The notes under the pieces are model-generated. The model worked only from the letters and a program-made list of their open reading frames with translations, did not search any database and was not told the DNA's origin. A stretch of DNA of 64,000 nt from Gelidibacter mesophilus DSM 14095. GTDB taxonomy: Bacteria > Bacteroidota > Bacteroidia > Flavobacteriales > Flavobacteriaceae. Positions 53,857 through 63,100 of the stretch are shown here, piece after piece. The position numbers and the translations under genes are program-made. Position 1 is the first letter of the stretch, and each line of letters starts with the position of its first letter. The stretch lies in the NCBI RefSeq assembly GCF_000423005.1, contig NZ_AUHD01000013.1, positions 49,021 to 113,020 of the forward strand. The letters are read 5' to 3'.

Positions 53857-56325
53857 ATGAAAAAACTATTCTTACTATTAACCTTTATTGGTTCTTTTGT
53901 GGTCAATGCACAAGATACAGGAACGATCAGCGGATTGATTACAGATGCCAAGGGTATGCCTTTATCTGGAGCAACCGTTTCAATTAAAGCGTTGAACAAA
54001 GGTGCCATGACCGACTTTGATGGGAGGTATGCTATTGAAGGCGTGACTGCCGGTTCTCAGAATGTAGCGATATCCTATATGGGGTATGAGACCTCTAACA
54101 AAAGCGTTATGGTGACTTCTGGTCAAACCACTCAATTGGATGTGTCGTTAAATGAGTCAGATACGGTTTTAGATGAAGTGATCCTGACCGCGAATAAGAA
54201 ACCCCAAAAAATCACCGATGTTCCTGCCACCGTAAATGTTATCACGGCCAGAGACATTGAAGAATTCCCAAGTTTTAATATTGGTGAATTGGCGGCAAGA
54301 CAAAAAGGGGTGGACTTTGTAAGATCTGGTGTTTTGGGCACTGGAATTAATATCAGAGGATTTAACTCGGCCTTCAATTCAAAAAATCTTCAGGTGACAG
54401 ATGATCGGTTATCGACATTGATCGCCACCGGATTGCCAATGGGCTCTTTTACCACTGTTTCTAAAGATGACATTGAACGTGTAGAAATTCTGTTGGGACC
54501 AAACGGAACACTTTATGGCCCAAATGCACACAACGGATTGGTGAGTACCATCACAAAAAACCCGAGAACCTCTGAAGGAACCACTTTTGCCATTGGCGCT
54601 GGTAACCAAAGCGTATTTACAGGAAGAGTACGCCATGCACAGATCATTAATGATAAATTTGCCTATAAGGTTCATTTTGAAAGAGCTCAGGGTACTGAGT
54701 TTGAATACACGGACAGTGTGTATGTAGGTACCAAAGGGTATAAGGAATTGGATTTAGATCGTGATTTCACCTCTCAAAAATATGGCGCGTCCTTAAATTA
54801 TAAACCTACAAAAGGGTCAGAACTTACAGGATATTACGGACACAGCAACAGTAGCAATATTGGCGTCACCAGTGCTGGGCGTAACCAAATAAAAGACTGG
54901 ACAATTGACGAGGCGCAACTTAAATTTGTGTCTAAAAACTTTTTTGCAAACACTTATTACACTTGGAGTAAAACGGACGACACTTACGCAATGAACCAGC
55001 GTACCCAAAACTATGTCTCGTTTATAGATAATGGATTCTCCGATGAAGAAGCCCGGGAACGGTCTTATACAGAGCAATGGTTCCAATTGGGCCCAGGTCA
55101 AGGTAATGGCATTCCATTGGAGCGGGGCGCCTTGTTTGTGGACGATTCAAGACGATTTAATGCAGAAGCGCAGTACAATAACAATTGGGATGCCTTCTAT
55201 TTAACGGCAGGCGCCCAATATCAAAAAGATATGGCAGACTCCCATGGTACCTATCTTTTGGATGATGGTGGTATCGATTTATCGCAAACCGGTGTGTACA
55301 CCCAATTGGAGTATAAGTTGGACGATTCTGGCTGGGGTTTCTTGTTGGGAGGTCGCTTGGATAATCACGATTTATACGGCTCTAACTTTATCCCAAAAGT
55401 GGCCATCACTAAGAAAGTCAATAACGGCACCTTCAGAATCACTTATGGAAAAGGCATCGCGGTACCCTCCATCCTGAACCTTAAAGGGAAATTATTTGGC
55501 GGTCTCGTATTAGGAAATGGCGAAGGCTTTACCTTGGCCGATGGTACAAAAATCCCAAAATTGGATGTAGAAACCATCAATTCCTACGAGATCGGCTACA
55601 AAGGAAAATTGTCTGATCAGTTATTTATTGACACCAATGCTTACTATAACGTGTCTGATAATTTCATCAGTCCTTTGGTCAACGTTGCCGCCAGCAGTCC
55701 CGTTACCCATATGGGAGACACACCAATAGGAGAGGTGGTTCCGGGTTCTACCGGCGCAGTGATCCTGACCTATTTGAACTTTGGTCATGTGGATACTTAC
55801 GGATTTGATGTGGGGTTGAACTACTATTTTACCGATAGCTTTAGAGCCGTGTTTAACTACTCGTACTTCGGACGCACGCTCGATCTTGATGATATGGCCA
55901 ATGACGGAAATATGGACGGCGTGGTATTAGAAAGTGAATTGCCAATCAATACGCCAAATCATAAATTCAGTTTAGGGTTTCACTATAACAAAGGGAAGTT
56001 TTACGGCGCCATCTACGGTAGATTCGTGGAAAAATATGATTTCTTCTCTGGTATCAACGTTGCTGCAGAAACTCAAGATATGAATGGGGATGGGGTGAAT
56101 GAAATTGTTGAAAATGCAAGAGTAGGAAGAACTTGGAACTACGGCCAATTGGGCGGATTTACAGTGGATGCCAATGCGGGCTATCATGTGACGGACGATT
56201 TGTCTTTAGGGATGAACATTACCAACCTGTTCAATACTGAAATTAGAGAGTTTGTAGCGTCGCCAGCAATAAGCACCTTGATTTCCTTTGAATTAAAATA
56301 CAACATCAATTTCTTTAAGAAATAA
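53857..56325 (+). CDS. TonB-dependent receptor with N-terminal CarboxypepD_reg-like domain
   Basis: 822 residues from ATG 53857. The signal peptide ends at VVNAQ (near residue 19). A CarboxypepD_reg-like domain (about 22-105) has GTISGLITDAKGMPLSGATV. The plug domain starts at ITDVPATVNVITARDIEEFP and includes GTGINIRGFNS and ILLGPNGTLYGPNAHNG. The rest is a beta-barrel ending FELKYNINFFKK. It is an outer-membrane importer. No SusD partner is present, so a non-glycan ligand is likely. It is in the 3-hydroxybutyrate-type cluster. Confidence 0.95.
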   Translation: MKKLFLLLTFIGSFVVNAQDTGTISGLITDAKGMPLSGATVSIKALNKGAMTDFDGRYAIEGVTAGSQNVAISYMGYETSNKSVMVTSGQTTQLDVSLNESDTVLDEVILTANKKPQKITDVPATVNVITARDIEEFPSFNIGELAARQKGVDFVRSGVLGTGINIRGFNSAFNSKNLQVTDDRLSTLIATGLPMGSFTTVSKDDIERVEILLGPNGTLYGPNAHNGLVSTITKNPRTSEGTTFAIGAGNQSVFTGRVRHAQIINDKFAYKVHFERAQGTEFEYTDSVYVGTKGYKELDLDRDFTSQKYGASLNYKPTKGSELTGYYGHSNSSNIGVTSAGRNQIKDWTIDEAQLKFVSKNFFANTYYTWSKTDDTYAMNQRTQNYVSFIDNGFSDEEARERSYTEQWFQLGPGQGNGIPLERGALFVDDSRRFNAEAQYNNNWDAFYLTAGAQYQKDMADSHGTYLLDDGGIDLSQTGVYTQLEYKLDDSGWGFLLGGRLDNHDLYGSNFIPKVAITKKVNNGTFRITYGKGIAVPSILNLKGKLFGGLVLGNGEGFTLADGTKIPKLDVETINSYEIGYKGKLSDQLFIDTNAYYNVSDNFISPLVNVAASSPVTHMGDTPIGEVVPGSTGAVILTYLNFGHVDTYGFDVGLNYYFTDSFRAVFNYSYFGRTLDLDDMANDGNMDGVVLESELPINTPNHKFSLGFHYNKGKFYGAIYGRFVEKYDFFSGINVAAETQDMNGDGVNEIVENARVGRTWNYGQLGGFTVDANAGYHVTDDLSLGMNITNLFNTEIREFVASPAISTLISFELKYNINFFKK

Positions 56326-56354
56326 GCAGTTCCAACCCATTACGTTTCTATACC

Positions 56355-57137
56355 ATGTCAAAACTACATGCTAATGATATTGAACTTGATTATGAAGATC
56401 ATGGCGCCGGTAAGGTGTTGCTATTGCTTCATGGTTTGGGATCAACAAAAAAAGATTTGGACGCTCAAGTCCCATTCTTTTCCAAAACCCATCGGGTCAT
56501 CACCTTGGATTTGAGAGGTCACGGCAGTTCTTCAAAACCTAAAGACGCGTATGGCGTGGGGTTGATGACCGAAGATGTCAAAGCTTTTTTAGACCAACTG
56601 AACATCAAAAAGGCAACCTTTGTGGGCTTTTCAATGGGAGGCGCCGTGGCTTTTCAAATGGCGGTCAGTTATCCGGAATATGTGGACAACTTGGTGATTG
56701 TCAACAGTGGTCCTGATTTTAACGATATGGGCACCATTGGTGAAGAGCTCCTCAAGAGTAGAACGGCATTTTTGGAAACGAAAGGTTTGGATGAGTTGGC
56801 AAAAGAAATTTCATTTAATATGTTTCCAGAAGCGCATCAGTTAGATATGCGGAATGCTTTTGAAACCAGATGTCAAAACAATGATTACAATGCCTATTAC
56901 AAATCTTTTGTCACTTTGATGGATTGGGGATTGGGAGACCAATTAAAAAACATCGAAGCAAGAACGCTTGTGGTAGGGTCTGATATGGATTATACGCCTG
57001 TATCCTTTAAAAAAGATTATGTCGATAGGATGCAAAATGCACGTTTGAGCATCATTGAAAATTCCCGACATGGCGTCGTGATAGATCAGCCCGAAGCGTT
57101 TAACTTAGTACTTAACAAATTTTTGGAAGATGAATAA
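56355..57137 (+). CDS. Cytoplasmic alpha/beta hydrolase
   Basis: 260 residues, no signal peptide. Triad: Ser93 in VGFSMGGAVAF, Asp in VVGSDMDYTP, His239 in ENSRHGVVIDQ. The oxyanion loop is LLHGLGSTKKDLDAQ. It overlaps the next gene by 8 bases (57130-57137), a tight link to 3-hydroxybutyrate dehydrogenase. It probably cleaves an ester or enol-lactone inside the cell to release 3-hydroxybutyrate-type monomers. Confidence 0.9.
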   Translation: MSKLHANDIELDYEDHGAGKVLLLLHGLGSTKKDLDAQVPFFSKTHRVITLDLRGHGSSSKPKDAYGVGLMTEDVKAFLDQLNIKKATFVGFSMGGAVAFQMAVSYPEYVDNLVIVNSGPDFNDMGTIGEELLKSRTAFLETKGLDELAKEISFNMFPEAHQLDMRNAFETRCQNNDYNAYYKSFVTLMDWGLGDQLKNIEARTLVVGSDMDYTPVSFKKDYVDRMQNARLSIIENSRHGVVIDQPEAFNLVLNKFLEDE

Positions 57138-57900
57138 AACGGTATTGATCACAGGAAGTACAAGCGGCATTGGCTTAGCGCTAGCCAAGCGGTTTGCTAA
57201 AAAAGGCTATAATATCATGTTTCATGGTTTAGAGTCCAATGGCCAGGAGATTGCCGATAAAGTAGGAGCGAAGCACAAAGTAAAAGTGGGGTTTTCCAAC
57301 GCCAATTTATTGAAGTCAGACGCTATTGAATATCTTATAGCCGAAACGATAGCAACCTTTGGCGGTTTGCACGTGTTGGTCAACAATGCGGGCATTCAAT
57401 TTGTATCGCCCCTTGAAGATTTTCCAAATGAAAAATATGAGAACATCATTGCCATTAATATGAATGCGGTTTTTTATGCCTCCAAAGCCGCTTGGATCCC
57501 AATGAAAACACAGCAATTTGGTAGGATTATCAATATTTCTTCCGTTCACGGCTTGCGGGCGTCAGAGTTCAAATCGGCTTATGTGACGGCCAAACACGGA
57601 GTGATTGGGATGACCAAGGTCATGGCCTTGGAAGGTGCGCCCTATAATATAACCTGCAACGCCATTTGTCCAGGCTATGTCAAAACCCCGTTGGTAGAAG
57701 GCCAGATAAAAGATCAGGCCAAAGCCCACAGGATGACCGAAGACGAGGTGGTGGAAAAAGTAATGCTTGTAAAGCAAGCGGTCAAAGCATTTGTGCCGGT
57801 GAAAGCTATTGCGGATATGGCCATTTTACTGGCGAAGGACACGTCGACCACCATTACGGGCACGTCGTTTGCTTTGGATGGCGGCTGGAGTGCGCAGTAG
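57130..57900 (+). CDS. bdhA: D-3-hydroxybutyrate dehydrogenase (SDR)
   Basis: 256 residues. Cofactor loop TGSTSGIGLALAKRF; NNAGIQF; catalytic Ser138, Tyr151 and Lys155 (SAYVTAKHG). The segment NAICPGYVKTPLVEGQIKDQ is diagnostic for 3-hydroxybutyrate dehydrogenase within the SDR superfamily. It converts 3-hydroxybutyrate to acetoacetate with NAD+. It ends the cluster and overlaps the hydrolase gene by 8 bases. Confidence 0.95.
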   Translation: MNKTVLITGSTSGIGLALAKRFAKKGYNIMFHGLESNGQEIADKVGAKHKVKVGFSNANLLKSDAIEYLIAETIATFGGLHVLVNNAGIQFVSPLEDFPNEKYENIIAINMNAVFYASKAAWIPMKTQQFGRIINISSVHGLRASEFKSAYVTAKHGVIGMTKVMALEGAPYNITCNAICPGYVKTPLVEGQIKDQAKAHRMTEDEVVEKVMLVKQAVKAFVPVKAIADMAILLAKDTSTTITGTSFALDGGWSAQ

Positions 57901-57950
57901 GTTTTTAGACGCGTCTTGATAAGTATTGAGGTCACGGATTGAAAGGATTT

Positions 57951-57973
57951 TTAGACACGGATTTCACGGATGC
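57951..57973. repeat. Degenerate ACACGGATTTCACGGAT-type dispersed repeat
   Basis: It lies after bdhA. Related A/T-rich sequence with ACACGAATTACAC occurs near 47728. This simple repeat type is common between genes of Bacteroidota. Confidence 0.4.
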
Positions 57974-58117
57974 ATTTTAACCAAAAAAAAACGTAAACAG
58001 ATGAAACGCTATCTATTTCACGAATGCAATAACAGACGGTGATTCTGTTGTACAATCCTTTATTTTGATTGGTATTTATATCACTATGATTTAATGATTT
58101 ATTTTTTTTGATTAGCT

Positions 58118-58158
58118 ACCTCTTGGTCCCGATAACAATTGGGATTGGGAGGTTTTTT
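58118..58158 (+). terminator. Probable terminator of the catabolic cluster
   Basis: A 13-bp stem containing four G-U pairs (ACCTCTTGGTCCC with GGGATTGGGAGGT), loop about 10 bases, followed by six T residues. It lies 217 bases after bdhA, and its core CCCGATAACAATTGGG resembles the palindromic repeats seen elsewhere. Confidence 0.6.
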
Positions 58159-58314
58159 AATTTGGAATAAAGCTATTGTTGTTTAGATTTTTAGTCCAAT
58201 CAAACGGGCCTTCCCGAATACATTGCGCTCTTCGAAATGAAGGGAAGGTGTCTTTAAGCTCAGAAAAGATATTAAAGACAGAAGGATCTTTTTTTAGTAA
58301 ATTAATAGTAGCGT

Positions 58315-58384
58315 TAAATTCTCCTCCTTTTTAAGGAGGAGTGGCTTCTGCTTCCGCAGAAAAGCAGAAGGCGAGGTGGTTAAT
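58315..58384. repeat. REP-like intergenic repeat with two hairpins
   Basis: Two adjacent perfect stems: CTCCTCC...GGAGGAG (58321-58341) and CTTCTGCT...AGCAGAAG (58345-58370), followed by GGCGAGGTGGTTAA. This type of repeat is widespread between genes of Bacteroidota. It marks the border between the core cluster and the accessory region. Confidence 0.65.
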
Positions 58385-58696
58385 TGTATGAATAAGCCAA
58401 TTCTATTTCATAATTAAATGACGACTGTATGCCTGTTTTTTTAACATATTTATTATAAATTTTCTAAATAAAGATTATGTTTGTAGGGCTTCTCTTAATT
58501 GATTAGGCTTCAATTTGTTGTATGTTCTGATTTCTGTGTGATTTAGGATTTTGAGTGATTTGTGTTCTGGAGGATTATGGTATGAAGTCGAGTAAATTAT
58601 AACGAATTAGGGTAAGGGAGAGAATATAACACCATTAGGGTGCAGTTATCCGATCAATAATATTGGATATATGTGCATTATTGGAACATATAAATA
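58385..58696. other. Intergenic segment before the first cassette
   Basis: A+T-rich with no credible frame. The right end (from about 58625) includes short inverted repeats such as ATAAC...GTTAT and a GGATAT hairpin, which could be the outer part of another cassette site whose 3' core is GTTCTAC at 58697. Not resolved. Confidence 0.35.
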
Positions 58697-58697
58697 G

Positions 58698-59305
58698 TTC
58701 TACGCAATTTGACCAAATCAACGAAAATTGTGCTTAAATTCAAGTTTTTTGATTTTTAAGAAAGAAAAAATGAAACCGAATTTGAAACCGAATTTGAAAT
58801 TGAAAATAAAACGGCGGAATTAATTACTCTTGCGGAATTGCAAAACGTGCGGAAAAAAAGCGGAATTTAGGATTCACCCAAAACCTGTTCTTTGCATCGA
58901 AAATTTAGCTAACCGAAAAGTTTCGGCTGAATAGCAGAATCGCTAAACGTAACGGCTGAACTGTATGAAAAAAGGATTTTCCCAGGTTTCGTCTTTAACG
59001 AGGAAAACCAAGAAAACCCAAAGTTTGAGCTGAATAACAAAACGGTAAAACGTGTGGAAAAACATTGCGGAATGAAATCCGAAATTTTTTTGAGATTTTA
59101 AGAAAAAATAGAAGAAATAGAATTTTAAAAACACAGCGGAATTTGACTCGTGCGAATAAACACAAACGGAATAAAAACTGCGTAGAACAACGTGTATAAT
59201 TAATGGCTGGTCCTCGCCTACTTACGAAAATCCTTGCGGATTTTCTATTTGGTTTTTATTTGCTAAATTAGGTGCTTAAACACGCCACTAATCATACACA
59301 AAACC
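58698..59305. mobile_element. Integron-like cassette 1, no gene recognised
   Basis: It is bounded on the left by GTTCTACGCA (58697-58706) and on the right by TGCGTAGAAC (59179-59188), exact inverse complements over 10 bases. The right copy opens an attC-like site. The interior has no plus-strand frame over 60 codons. The minus-strand frame 58943-59134 is low-complexity and unconvincing. The interior repeats GCGGAAT-like words. It is possibly a decayed gene or a non-coding cassette. Confidence 0.55.
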
Positions 59306-59312
59306 GTTAGCT
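59182..59312. repeat. attC-like hairpin site A
   Basis: About 130 bases. Outer cores GTAGAAC (59182-59188) and GTTAGCT (59306-59312). Imperfect stem GTGTATAATTAATGG (59192-59206) with CCACTAATCATACAC (59285-59299), 13 of 15 paired with two A.C mismatches. An inner hairpin GAAAATCC/GGATTTTC (59226-59245) is also present. It matches the folding and core order of integron attC sites, though the core bases differ from the canonical RYYYAAC/GTTRRRY. Confidence 0.6.
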
Positions 59313-59328
59313 GCAATTAAAAAAACAA

Positions 59329-60153
59329 ATGATAAACAATTGGTTAGAACACAATGAGCAGGTTTCGAGTTATTCATTTAGGTCTATCTATGTAGGTGAA
59401 AAAGCAAAATCTGACAATGGCACAATAGAATTTTTACAAGAAAAAATAATTACGTCATACCGAAACTTTGATTTTTACAAGTTCTATTTAGAGAATTCTT
59501 CAGAATCGGACATTAGAAATTTTGTTTTGAATCAAGTTATTCCTGCCAATATAACACAGTTTGATAAAAATGTTAGACAAGGTGATTGGGGAGAAATTCT
59601 TTCAGCACTAATTGTAGCCTATTTTCAAGATCTCGAAGTTCCAATCAACAAACTCCAATGGAAGTTAAATAAGGACAAGGCAGTATTTGGAACAGATCTG
59701 TTTGCCTATAATAAAGGTGACAAAATAACTGATGTATACTATTATGAGATAAAAACAAGACTCAATCCAAAAAACAAAGAGGGAAAAGCTCCAAATAGAA
59801 ATTACATTACTGTAATTGCCCATAATAGTTTAGCTAAAGATGAGTCAGCTCCGACGGAATCAATAGCTGAGTTTTTATCAAGATTATTTTTTGAAATGGG
59901 TAAATTAAACGAAGCAAAAAAGTTTAAGGATATCGTTAAAAACCCACAGAATTATAAACGTAATTTTGAATTATTTTTTATAATTGATAGAGACAATTTT
60001 GACATAAAAATTCTTGATGAATTGAATGCATTACCATCTCAACTAGACCCATTAAAAGTAACATTAATATTTATAGAAGATTTGCAATTATTAGTTGAGA
60101 ACACTTGGAATGATATAGAATCCGCATTAGTAAAACTTCTTAAAGATGAGTGA
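59329..60153 (+). CDS. hamA: HamA-like nuclease (DUF1837), Hachiman anti-phage system
   Basis: 274 residues. The DUF1837/PD-(D/E)xK pattern is GDWGEILSALIV (Glu89), then FGTDLFAY (Asp123), then YYYEIKTR (Glu140, Lys142). Known HamA proteins are DNA nucleases held inactive by HamB and released on infection. No other domain was seen. It overlaps hamB by 8 bases. It lies within an integron-like cassette. The assignment rests on motif order and the helicase partner. Confidence 0.85.
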   Translation: MINNWLEHNEQVSSYSFRSIYVGEKAKSDNGTIEFLQEKIITSYRNFDFYKFYLENSSESDIRNFVLNQVIPANITQFDKNVRQGDWGEILSALIVAYFQDLEVPINKLQWKLNKDKAVFGTDLFAYNKGDKITDVYYYEIKTRLNPKNKEGKAPNRNYITVIAHNSLAKDESAPTESIAEFLSRLFFEMGKLNEAKKFKDIVKNPQNYKRNFELFFIIDRDNFDIKILDELNALPSQLDPLKVTLIFIEDLQLLVENTWNDIESALVKLLKDE

Positions 60154-63100
60154 AAGCATATTAAGTAAGAGCGATTACATTGCAGAGACCGAATCTGACA
60201 TTGAAGAACTTTTAAAAGATACTTTATTAAGTAATTACAAAAATCAAATTTTTGCTTGGAAATTAAATGCTGAATTTAAGAGAAGTTATAAAGAAAGTTT
60301 TTTATATAATAGAGCATTGTTTTTGTCTTCCAATTCTTGTTTGTTAATCAATAATGAAGGTAATGGGAAAATTGCAATTTCAGGCTTAAAAGAAAGTGCT
60401 GAGATCTATGCATATTTAAGTGATTTAAGCGACATTAATGAAAAGTATGATAGAGAGTACTTGATATTGAAATCTGCATTATGTTATGACCTTTCTGGTT
60501 ATCAAGCAAATGCTTTCTGCGTTGCGAGTAGATTAGATTCTTTAGTTTTAAAATCTGAAACTGAATTAATAAATATTGAAATAGACAATCTAATTATTGA
60601 GCAAATAATTCTAATTTTATTAAAAAAAATACCTTTAGCTCAAAGTAAACTTCAACTATATAAGAATGATGATTTAGGTTTTTTATTATTTAAAAAAGCA
60701 CTTAGCAGTTGGTATAGTTATATTTTAAAACTAGATGAGAGTAACTTTATCAGCCAATTTGATGATGCGTATAGGTATTTTTTAAACATTGGTAACACGT
60801 ATTTATCACACCTGATTTTTTTATTAAAAACAAGGGTTGTATTATTTAAAAATCGCTCAATCTTCAATAATCTTAATCAATATGAATTTATTGAAAGCAG
60901 TAAAAATTGGAGGAAATACATTAAGCTACTCGCTTATGACTATTATGCTAATAATAGAATAAAGGAAATTGATAAACGAAAATCAATTTTCGAATTATGG
61001 ACTTCGCAATTGAGAGCTATAGAGGGTGGTTTAATTGCAAAAGATGAAAATTTTGTTGTGCAAATGCCAACAAGTGCTGGTAAAACTTTTATTGCAGAAT
61101 TATCAATTTTAAAATATTTGATAAAATACCCAAAGAAGAAGTGTATTTACATAGCTCCTTTTAGAGCGCTTACAAGTGAAAAAGAGATTGAGTTAGCTAA
61201 ATATTTTACCAAAATGGGATATTCAGTTTCTGCTTTATCAGGTAGTTATGAAGTTGATGAATTTCAGGATTTAATATTATCAGAAACAGATATATTAATA
61301 GCTACACCTGAAAAGATTGATTTACTACTTAGACTAAATCCGGATTTCTTCAATGATATCTCATTTATGGTTGTAGACGAAGGCCATATAATTGGTGATT
61401 ATAGCACAAGAGCAACATTATTAGAGTTTTTAATAATTAGATTAAAAATAAAAATCCCTGAATTAAAGACGTTATTCATATCTGCGGTTATGCCAAGTGA
61501 AAACGCAAATGAATATGCCATTTGGTTAAGTGGTAAAGAGGAAAATGTTTTAAGATCTCTCTTGCATAAAGAGAGTCCAATAAATGAAGAATGGGAACCT
61601 ACGAGAAAATTAATTAGCTATTTCGAATGGGAAGGAAAGAATGGAAATATTACATTTCAAAATGTTATTAGAGAAGATGAAGAAACTAAACTTAAATATG
61701 GAGCAAAATTATATTCTTTCATCGTTGAAAAGGAATTTTCTAATCGTTTTCCATTAAAAAACAATAAGCCACAATCGGCTGCAACTTTAGCCTATAAACT
61801 TTCTGAAGAAGGCAATACACTTGTGTTTTGTGCTATGGTAACAAGAATAAAATCTGTAGCAAAAGCCTTTTTGAAATTATTATCAAATATTGAAATAGAA
61901 GATAGACCAGCAAGATTTATTCAAGATGAAAATAAGGAATCATCTTATTATGCTCAAATTTGGTATGGTAAAGATTCATATATAACTAAGGCTATACATT
62001 TAGGAATAGGTATCCATTATGGGGATATGCCTGAACAAGTTAGAAATGCTGTCGAAAGTGATTTTAGAAAAGGACTATTAACTGTATTACTTTCTACAAA
62101 TACAATAGGTCAAGGTTTAAACTTCCCAATAAAAAATTTAATTTTTTACGAAACTCAAATAGGGCGAAATCTTGAAACTGAAGAAAATATTTATATTCAA
62201 AAAAGAGATTTCTGGAATATTGTTGGAAGAGCTGGAAGAGCTGGAAAAGAAACGGAAGGCACTATAGTCTTTATTATAAATTCCTATACTGATAGAAAAA
62301 AATATGAGGAATATATTAATAAAGATAATATAGAAAATGCAAATAGTCTTTTCTTTTCTGTTGCAGAGAATCTTATAAAAGAAAGAATATCTGAAACGAA
62401 GCTAGATGATTTATTATCAATTCTTTCCGAAACATATCTTTTAGATTTAATGACTGAAGAGATCATAGGAACAGATTATCAAGAAGTTATTGAAAATATA
62501 ATTAATAATAGTTTGTTTAAAGTACAGTTGGATAAAAGAGATTTTGATATTGAGCCCTTGAAAAAAGGGTTTAATAAAATTTTTAAATCTATTGAAGAAA
62601 AAGCATCATTTAAACAGATACAAATTTATAAAACAACAGGTTTATCTCTTAAAAGCAACCTTATTATAGATGAATTTGTAGATAATAACATAGACTCATT
62701 AAAAGAGTTTGTTAGAGAAGATAATTATCTAAGTGTAATCAATAGTTTTTTAAAGTTATTGTCAGAAAATAATATCGACGAAATGCATGATTATAAATTA
62801 GACAACTTTGTGATTAAACCAACTGATTTTTATGACATAATTGAATACTGGGTAGTTGGGGAATCTATTAATGAGATATTAAAAGAATGGAAAATAAAGG
62901 AAATGGAAATTGAGCAATTTCATATTTTTGTTTCTAAGGCTTTGTATTATTTATATCCATGGGGTATTTCTTCTTTTATATCTATTTTGGCTTTTAAACT
63001 CAATAAGGAGGTTAAAGAACTCCCTGAAAATATAAAAAGTCTTTCTAGTTATTTAAAATTTGGATTGGATGATTCTACAAGCTGCTTATGTAGGTCGCTT

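Noticed and set aside
58943..59134. Minus-strand 63-codon frame in cassette 1
   Set aside because: Low-complexity, Phe-rich product from A-rich complementary sequence; no start signal or domain.
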